From assembly GCA_015680685.1 (NCBI GenBank), contig MNCI01037953.1, positions 1,057,264 to 1,083,196 on the forward strand: a DNA stretch of 25,933 nt, in the 5' to 3' direction. Below, one piece after another: positions 20,155 through 25,933 of this stretch. The first letter of the stretch is position 1. Each line of letters starts with the position of its first letter. A program made the translations under genes and the position numbers. The notes beneath the pieces are model-generated. The model was not told the origin of the DNA and ran no database searches. It saw only the letters and a program-made list of their open reading frames with translations. The DNA is from Gnetum montanum (taxonomy: Eukaryota; Streptophyta; Gnetopsida; Gnetales; Gnetaceae).

Positions 20155-21009
20155 TCCCTAGATAACCCTTATTTTTTTGGGGTTAATCACAATTCTTACT
20201 TGTAATACTTTATTCTCCAATACAATGCCTTCTTAGACCATTAGATGACTCTTTTGCTAGTTTAGCTTGAGGTTTATCTCAACACATTGTTTCACTACTT
20301 GCTCAAGGTAGTCTAGGGCTTGCCCAAATGTAACTCCATAGGTGGAGAAGTCATTCATGAAGACTTACACACCACTACCAATTTACTGTTGAAAAATACT
20401 TAGGACCAAGCATTGAAAGGTAGTAGGGGCATTGCATAGATCAAAAGGCATCTTGCAATGTGAAAAAGTCCCTCATAAACTTGTGCATGTTGTTTTGGCT
20501 TGGTCCTTTGGCATGATCTAGATTTGGTTATAGCCAATATAACCATCCAGAAAACTATAGTAGCAATGTCTGAATATTGTGTCTAACACCTAATCAATAA
20601 ATGGCAATGAAAAATGATCCTTGAATGTTGCCATATTCAATAGTTAAAAATCGATGCAAACTCTTCACTTTCCACATTTCTTTGGCACAATCACGAGTGG
20701 ACTAACACACTCACTATCCACAACAAGATAAATGAACCCTTCCTTGAGGAGTTGATCAATTTCCTCTTTGATGATTTGCTTTAGTTTGGGGTTCAATCAC
20801 CTTTGTGGCTACCTCTTTGGCTTCCTAGTTAGATCAATGTAGATGTGATGCTGGCATATCCTAGGATCAATCCCTATGAGTTCAAGATATGACCAGGTAA
20901 AAGATACTAACCATTTTTCAACCACATTCAATAGAATTTTTTTCTATTCTAGAGTAAGATTTACATTGATTATGATTGGCTTTCCATTTTTTAAGAACAC
21001 ATATTCCTA
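20155..21009 (-). pseudogene. Element B reverse transcriptase, N-terminal part, decayed and split by C
   Basis: This would copy the element RNA into DNA. On the minus strand from about 21009: a pre-RT leader with EYVFLKNGKPI and INVNLT, then VSFTWSYLELIGIDPRICQH, the usual approach to RT, then LNPKLKQIIKEEID and LLKEGFIY. Palm and finger blocks follow: SPLVIVPKK, a RVCIDF motif, FSLPFID, and MPFDLCNAPTTFQ. The catalytic box (20347-20364) reads VFMNDF where VYVDDF is typical, so one catalytic Asp is Asn. QALDYLEQVV then continues to the insertion point of element C. About ten in-frame stops, mostly TAG from CAG or TGG contexts, are present. At about 21009 the reading changes from the gag leader block MNNIP straight to this pre-RT leader, so gag core and protease are missing. 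Confidence 0.92.
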
Positions 21010-21974
21010 GGGATATTGTTCATATCTAGTCTTTTTATCTAACTATCCTTTACATGCCTTGTTGAAATTTGTACTGCCTCTACAATGTTTAGCATACTTC
21101 AGGTAGCAAGAAAACGCTCATTAAGGCCTTGATTTTTGTGCCTATGATGCCATCTAGTACCCCTTCGTTCATGGTGTTATGTCTCTCTTTAATGCTTGCG
21201 CCCCTAGTTTTGCCTTGCCTGATGGTCCCTTTGATCATGTTGGTCCCATTAGTCACCTTCATCACTATCACATCCCATACAGTTATGATCAGAGCTAGAA
21301 GAAGAAGAGGATGATGGTGAAGGCAAAGAGGAAGGAGGACCAACACCATCATAGTGCCTATTGCCACCTCTTTGGTGATCATGACCACAATCCCAATCTT
21401 TCTTCTTGTCGACATCCCTACCTTGACTTACCTCTTTAGATCCTTCTTTGTCATTGGATCTATTCTCATTAGAACTAGGATTGTAAATCATGGATTACAA
21501 GTTCTAGCATTGACCTCCTTCACCAAAGTCAAAGAGAGGAATTTCACTGAATGAAAAACCCCCAGACAAGGGCTCTTGACCATCCTTTTGGTATAGTAGG
21601 AATGGAGAATCATTAAATCTTTTTTCCTTCACAAATTCATAACATTGTTCTAACTAGTGATGCCTAAGATGTTGTGCCTAAGTGGGACAATAATCCCTGG
21701 TATTACTATCTTGCACAACATACTTAGCATGAAGTTATTGGAGACCCCATCATATAAGCATTTGTTGGAGCATTGCAGGAATAGATTGATTAGGCAACAA
21801 TACAATGTTGCTCTCCATGTCACACCATCACAACTGTTCATCTTGGTGTAGGATGAAGGTTAAATTTGGTACATACTCGTTAGGATGAGCATATACCACT
21901 TGATATTGTTGAGGCACTTGTGGATGTACTCTGTTAGACTTGGGCAGAGAATCGATCTTGTGAAGAGAAGACAT
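21010..21974 (-). pseudogene. Element B gag leader, C-terminally deleted
   Basis: It starts at the ATG 21974-21972 (MSSLHKID), homologous to the start of C's gag. It continues with YAHPNEYVPNL, LPNQSIPAMLQQMLI and ALIVRTML-like relics, then an acidic and serine-rich stretch (about 21490-21250) including eight consecutive serines. An Arg/His-rich part and a SMLNIVEAVQIS block follow, ending with KRLDMNNIP at about 21009, the exact counterpart of KRLNMNNIP in C. There the homology with C's gag stops. Several stops and one frameshift are present. The function is that of a gag N-terminal region; no capsid core remains. Confidence 0.8.
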
Positions 21975-22116
21975 TTTATGTTAGAAAAAATAAAAATGTA
22001 GTGTGCTTCTAAAATTGTTGTAGTAATCTTAAAATGTGATATGACTCTAAGGTTCATTTCAATGATTTGAATAATTTTTCACTAATCCTAGATAGTGCAT
22101 GAAACAACCAAAAAGG

Positions 22117-22134
22117 TCCCTGGAAACAACACCA
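22117..22134 (-). other. Element B primer binding site (tRNA-Asp type)
   Basis: The plus strand reads TCCCTGGAAACAACACCA, with five differences from the tRNA-Asp 3' end, four of them transitions. It has the same one-base spacing to the LTR as in element C. Confidence 0.75.
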
Positions 22135-22135
22135 A

Positions 22136-22961
22136 TGATAAGTGGCAAGGTACCCCTACATCCAACCATATGAATCACAAAGGCATTCACACATGATCTG
22201 GTTAAATTTTGTGAACCTATAGTTCTCCATTACACTAGTTCCTCTAGGAAGTGAAATGGGCATTGAGAAAATTCATTGTCTTCTCAGTTCCACTTGTGAA
22301 GTACAAGTATATGGTTAAGTGCAACCGAGGCATGTGATTTTTATCATTTTTTATTTTATAAGTTTAATTACCTACAACAAGAATGAAAGGTAAAGTAATT
22401 TAAGATCTAATTTATCTATTGCCTAGCTAGCCTAACACAAGTACCCATCCCACTTTCTTGGACACATCCTGAACACATGTAGCTTTGCGGGATTACCAAA
22501 AATTAAGCGTTTCTAGGTTACCAAGTGCTACACATATGCTCAGGGTGATTGTACTTATGTTCATTAACAACTGAAAATTAATTGCTTAATTAAAGTGCAT
22601 TAAATTGAAGTGCATTAAAGGAAACATTAATCTATTCTCAATGCTGCAAGGATTATCAAAAGGGTTCATTTTTATTCTCATCACACTTCTATGCTTAAGT
22701 ACATTAGTGTTCAAAAAAAGATTCATATACACTCAAACTCCTGATGTGGGCACTCAGAAAATATTCTAATGCTAGAGAAAACAAACTACAAGAGCTTCAC
22801 TAACTATGACAAAAACTGACTTAAAAACTAATGAAAATCATGAGCTCGAGCACTATATTTATAGACCAACATATATCCTATGATATCAAATATCCAATAA
22901 TGCATCCTGGGCTCCGATATTAAATATCTGATATTGGAACATGTCAGAACATGACTCATCA
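22136..22961 (-). repeat. Element B 5' LTR (826 bases)
   Basis: It starts TGATAAGTGG and ends GACTCATCA. The first 190 bases match 9818-10008. More distantly it resembles the C LTR across its length, for example CACATCCTGAAC, GGGATTACCAAA and GCTACAC. TATTTATA at 22856-22863 is a TATAAATA box on the minus strand. Between it and the LTR end lie weak GATATC/AATATC relics (22870-22940), counterparts of the C boxes. Confidence 0.92.
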
Positions 22962-22966
22962 ACCTT
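22962..22966. other. Target-site duplication of element B, right copy (ACCTT)
   Basis: Matches 9813-9817. Confidence 0.9.
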
Positions 22967-23070
22967 AATCTACCATAACTTGTAGTTGTTCTTATCATTG
23001 AATTTCTCTACCTCAACTTTATTCTTCAAGAGGCCATTTTTCTCCACTTATTGCCTACTCTGATATCAGT
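22967..23070 (-). mobile_element. Element F2: 5' interior with primer binding site
   Basis: It is homologous to 8750-8880. ACTCTGATATCA at 23057-23068 is the initiator-Met-type primer binding site with two differences, two bases from the LTR at 23071. Together with 9731-9817 it makes up the whole F2 interior. Confidence 0.75.
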
Positions 23071-24120
23071 TGTTATGAAATATTACATATGAAAACTCAT
23101 AAATTGAACAAAAAAATCATGCAAAAAATGCTAAGAATAATGAAGAATTAAAGATATAAAATACATGAAAAACAAAGACTCACAAATATTTTCATGTTTC
23201 AGTAAAGCATCTATCTCTAGGATACCAAAGGATTCTCATTAGTAAAAGTAATAAGGAATGATAAAAATTTATCTTTCTTTGTAATACAATAGTATCACAT
23301 CCTTTATCTACAATTCAATAGTAGTATATCCTTTCTCTATAATAACAAGCCCTTGCTCTGCAATCTAGTATTAGCACATCCTACTCTATAATCCACTAGT
23401 AGCATGTCTTTACATTGCAATCCAATAGTAGCACATCCTTACTCTACAATACAGCAATACCAAATCCTTGCTTTGCAATCTAACAATAGCATATACTTAC
23501 TCTACAATATAATAACAACACATCCTTGCTCTATAATATAACAACAACACATCCTTGCTCTATAATCTAGCAATATCACATCCTTGCTCTACAATATAGC
23601 AACAACATATCCTTGCTTTGAAATACAACAATAGCACATCCTTGATCTACATTATAGTAGCACATTCTTGCTCTACAATACAGTAGTAGCATATCCTTGC
23701 TCTGCAATATAGCAGCAACACATCCTTGCTTTAAGTCCACCATATCTCCTCTTCGGCATCTATTTCCCTCATCCATGAAAAAAATTACCCACTACCATAA
23801 TCACCACTAGATATTCTCTCTGGCCTCTACTTTGAATCAACCACATTCATTGCTAGAAATTCTATCTAAATTATACTACCTTGCATTGAAACTTGGAGTT
23901 GACAGTCCTCTATTGGATAATCTTCCTTGGATCTCAGCCTTCGAAACCTCTTTTCTAGTGTAAACTTCCCACTTACATATATACATGAGCCCTCACAATC
24001 AAGGTTCATTAAACTTGGTTGTTGCCCACAATGACTTAGACATGTTTAATACATTAGAGAAATTATTTTTCACAATGTCCTAAGACTTTTAAAATTGTCT
24101 CATGCTAATGTCAAATTCCA
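23071..24120 (-). repeat. Element F LTR, right (5') copy
   Basis: It starts TGTTATGAAAT, ends AAATTCCA, and aligns with 8881-9730. It is about 200 bases longer, explained by the expanded minisatellite. The open frame at 23576-23776 on the minus strand is produced by the repeat. Confidence 0.82.
23285..23740. repeat. 29-base minisatellite in the right F LTR, about sixteen copies
   Basis: CATCCTTGC-like words begin at 23298, 23327, 23348, 23377, 23405, 23434, 23463, 23492, 23521, 23550, 23579, 23608, 23637, 23663, 23692 and 23721. The period is 29 with three slips. The left LTR has eight. Confidence 0.92.
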
Positions 24121-24553
24121 CAATTATAGGTTCTAGAAAGACTCAAAACAGAGTGAGGATCCAAGTTTCTAAATAGAAAGATAAAATCATAATAAAGGTT
24201 ACAATGCCAAAGGAAGACTATGACTAATTGTAACAAAGTTGTATGAAAAGTATAAAGATAAAGAGTTTACTAAGGAAGGTAAACTTAGTGTTTAAATGAA
24301 TCAAAGTCTTCTATGTTAGACCAACCAACAATATGTCCTAATACACTTTAATTGTATTCTTCATAAATGTCCCTATTTAAGATGTAATCATTTATGAATA
24401 TATTATTTTCAACAATTTGGTTAATTTTTCCATCACAAGATCCTTTAGTAATTAGAGTTGTAAGTAAGATGTAAAACTAAACTCTAACAATACATATGAC
24501 TAAGAAAGAGCAAAAAAATAATAATTTTGGAAGTACTTTTGGCAAAAATATAG
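24121..24553. other. AT-rich stretch, nothing recognised
   Basis: It follows the F LTR. No coding signal, repeat or transposon motif was seen. Confidence 0.5.
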
Positions 24554-24830
24554 ATGTTTAGATGGATGTTAAATGTTATAAAAATAGATAAAATATATAA
24601 TATAGACATTAAAGAAAAGCTTGTAGTATCTTTTATTTTATAAAAATTATAGGAATGGCATCCTAAATGGCTTGGTCATGTACAAACAAATCAAATAATG
24701 TGCCTATTAGAAAATGGTTTTACATAATTATTATCGTAAAGCCATTGGGAAAAAAAGGCCAAAAAAGACATAGGAAAAAAAATTGAAGATAATTTGATGT
24801 CATTGCAACTACATAAGTTTTTAGCTCTTT
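24554..24830 (+). pseudogene. LINE C-terminal relic
   Basis: One plus-strand frame from 24554, with stops, reads MFRWML, then KIYNIDIKEKL, then HPKWLGHVQ, and after further stops KKAKKDIGKKIEDNLM. This order matches the tail of many non-LTR retrotransposon polyproteins: RMLRWM, then R-x-DIREKL, then RLRWFGHVxR, then GRPxKRWxDxIEDDL. The tail lies beyond the reverse transcriptase in LINEs. Several stops and many substitutions mark it as old. The assignment rests on four motifs in correct order and spacing; the clade (RTE-like is possible) is not settled. Confidence 0.65.
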
Positions 24831-25020
24831 ATAAAGGTAAATGCTAAATACAAAAGAAAACTCATGTAGAGAACCCTATTTTGTGAGGATAAGACTACGA
24901 TGATTATGATTTTTGGTGTGAAGTTCCTCCATTTCTTAATTTCTCTTTTTATAAAATTTGTATATTCTATAATAATCTCTTTTGAAGACAAGCTGATAAT
25001 TATTGTTTTAGTTTTTCTGA
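24831..25020. other. AT-rich stretch between the LINE relics
   Basis: No motif recognised. The minus-strand frame at 24821-25033 is lysine and isoleucine-rich from base composition. Confidence 0.45.
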
Positions 25021-25490
25021 TGCATTCATCCACTATACTCTAAATGAAGTAATAATAGTCATTAGTAGATTGATATCTTGAAATATTGTCGATTCTAATA
25101 GTTTATGTGTTGAATTGCTTTAATGGGTAAAGAATTCTATTCATAGAGAAATTTATCATTAACTAAATATCATTATGGAGAATGGCTTGAACTACCAATG
25201 AAAAGTCAACAAGGCAATGCTTTTGTATAAAAGAGGAGATAAAAAAATTGACCAACTACATGGTAGTTCTAAGTAATAACATCAAAGTAATGTGTTAGGC
25301 TAGTAGAAGCACTCCATAAACTGACTACTTAGTTACACATAGATATTCTATGGAAGCTGCAGAAAAGCTTAATAGAAAATTATTTATTTGCTTTCTTGAC
25401 TTTACAAAAACATATGATTCAATGATTTGTAAAAATTTATGATTGCATCTAAATAAAAAATCCCTATAGAATTGATGGGAATGATGCAAA
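25021..25490 (+). pseudogene. LINE (non-LTR) reverse transcriptase relic
   Basis: Plus-strand frames, broken by stops and at least one frameshift, read LNEVIIVISRL followed by a degenerate ELL, then MENGLNYQ and LLYKRGDKKIDQL (25220-25260). These correspond to EEVxxAIxxLxxGKAPGxDGIPxELL, WENGxxPxxW and the YKKGDKxDPxNYRG signature of non-LTR reverse transcriptases. Further on, EKLNRKLFICFLDFTKTYDSM (split here as EKLNRKLF and ICFLDFTKTYDSM, about 25360-25425) matches the FLDFxKAFDxV catalytic block that carries the first Asp. The rest of the domain, including the FADD box, is not found before element D begins. This would be the target-primed reverse transcriptase of a LINE. Confidence 0.8.
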
Positions 25491-25514
25491 ACCATTAAGG
25501 TCAAAGATAAGGAG

Positions 25515-25933
25515 TGATGAGACGCGATATCGCATGGGCCACGATATCACGTCCGCTGTGATATCGCATCCCATGCAATATCGCATACGTGATATCATGG
25601 TGCACCATCATATCTATAAATAAGAGGAAGCTCTCCCTTGTTTCCTCATCCTAGGCTAGAAGTAGGGAAACTATGGCAGATTGATCACTCTAGAGATAGA
25701 ATATTTTCCATGTGCCCGCAGTAGGAGTCCTCAAGTGAACGGATCTTTATTCGAGCAACATTGTACCTGAACACAAGTTGTGTACAGCAATAAAGATGAA
25801 CTTCCTAGATAAACCTTGCAGTGCATGGAATAGGATTTTATTTAATGTTATTTATTGCTTTCTCTCTTAGTAATGCGGAATGAGTATGACTTGATTACGA
25901 GCATTTAAGGATGTGTACGGATAATCAAGGAAT
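25515..25933 (+). repeat. Element D: LTR of the B/C group, plus orientation, cut by the window end
   Basis: It starts TGATGAGACGCGATATCGC and is homologous to the reverse complement of the C LTR, for example GGATCTTTATTCGA, TGTACCTGA and CAATAAAGA. It lies immediately after the LINE reverse transcriptase relic, so it inserted there; the left half of its target duplication would be AGGAG (25510-25514). Whether it is a solo LTR or the start of an element cannot be seen. A polyadenylation signal AATAAA lies at 25789-25794. Confidence 0.88.
25526..25622 (+). promoter_or_regulatory. Element D LTR promoter: five GATATC boxes and a TATA box
   Basis: GATATC or AATATC cores start at 25526, 25543, 25560, 25577 and 25591, spaced 17, 17, 17 and 14 bases, several within GCGATATCGC-like palindromes. 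TATAAATA follows at 25615-25622, giving a predicted transcription start near 25645. The regulatory role is inferred. Confidence 0.7.

Larger units (their letters stand above)
9818..22961 (-). mobile_element. Element B: Ty3/gypsy LTR retrotransposon retaining RT-RNase H-integrase
   Basis: It is bounded by a 5-base target duplication, with LTR termini TGATGAG/TGATAAG and CTCATCA. Without the nested element C its length is about 6.25 kb. Order on the minus strand: 5' LTR (22961-22136), primer binding site, gag leader relic, RT (interrupted by C), RNase H, integrase, 3' non-coding region, truncated 3' LTR (10008-9818). Compared with its relative C it lacks the gag core and the protease. The primer binding site matches the tRNA-Asp type used by Athila/Tat-like elements. 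Confidence 0.92.

Noticed and set aside
23576-23776. Minus-strand frame with repeated SKDMLLLYCRARM
   Set aside because: By-product of the 29-base minisatellite in the F LTR.

Overview
This window looks like intergenic DNA from a large plant nuclear genome. It is AT-rich, depleted in CpG by eye, has no recognisable host gene, tRNA or rRNA, and is made of old, mutated retrotransposons stacked inside one another. The lineage is seed-plant-like; a gymnosperm or another giant-genome plant is plausible but not proven. Two lone N characters (5456 and 19825), each flanked by unmerged copies of the same sequence, mark draft-assembly joins.

Layout: (1) 1-8749, element A, a minus-strand Ty3/gypsy-type element. 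It has two copies of one LTR sequence (1-447 matches 8326-8749), a decayed gag-protease region (6675 down to about 3384), five or more tandem-repeat blocks, and no detectable reverse transcriptase, RNase H or integrase. (2) 8750-9817 and 22962-24120, element family F. It has LTRs of about 850 and 1050 bases with an initiator-Met-type primer binding site and a classic polypurine tract, but an interior of under 200 bases, so it is a TRIM-like miniature. A second F interior fragment abuts it. (3) 9818-22961, element B, a minus-strand Ty3/gypsy element bounded by the target duplication ACCTT and inserted in the tiny F interior. It keeps a gag leader and RT-RNase H-integrase but lacks the gag core and protease. 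(4) 13266-20149, element C, bounded by the target duplication GTTAT and inserted into B's reverse transcriptase. It is a relative of B with the same type of primer binding site, the same gag start and related untranslated regions, but it keeps gag and protease and lacks RT-RNase H-integrase. (5) 24121-25514, AT-rich DNA with two plus-strand LINE relics. (6) 25515 to the end, the start of a plus-strand LTR (D) of the same LTR group as C.

Insertion order can be read directly: F first, B into F, C into B. All reading frames are broken, catalytic residues of B are substituted, and nothing here is expected to be active. The most interesting points are the complementary gene content of B (pol without gag-pro) and C (gag-pro without pol), a perfectly phased 21-base array of sixteen AGATCT sites upstream of A's gag, and palindromic GATATC or GTATAC boxes clustered just upstream of the LTR promoters.
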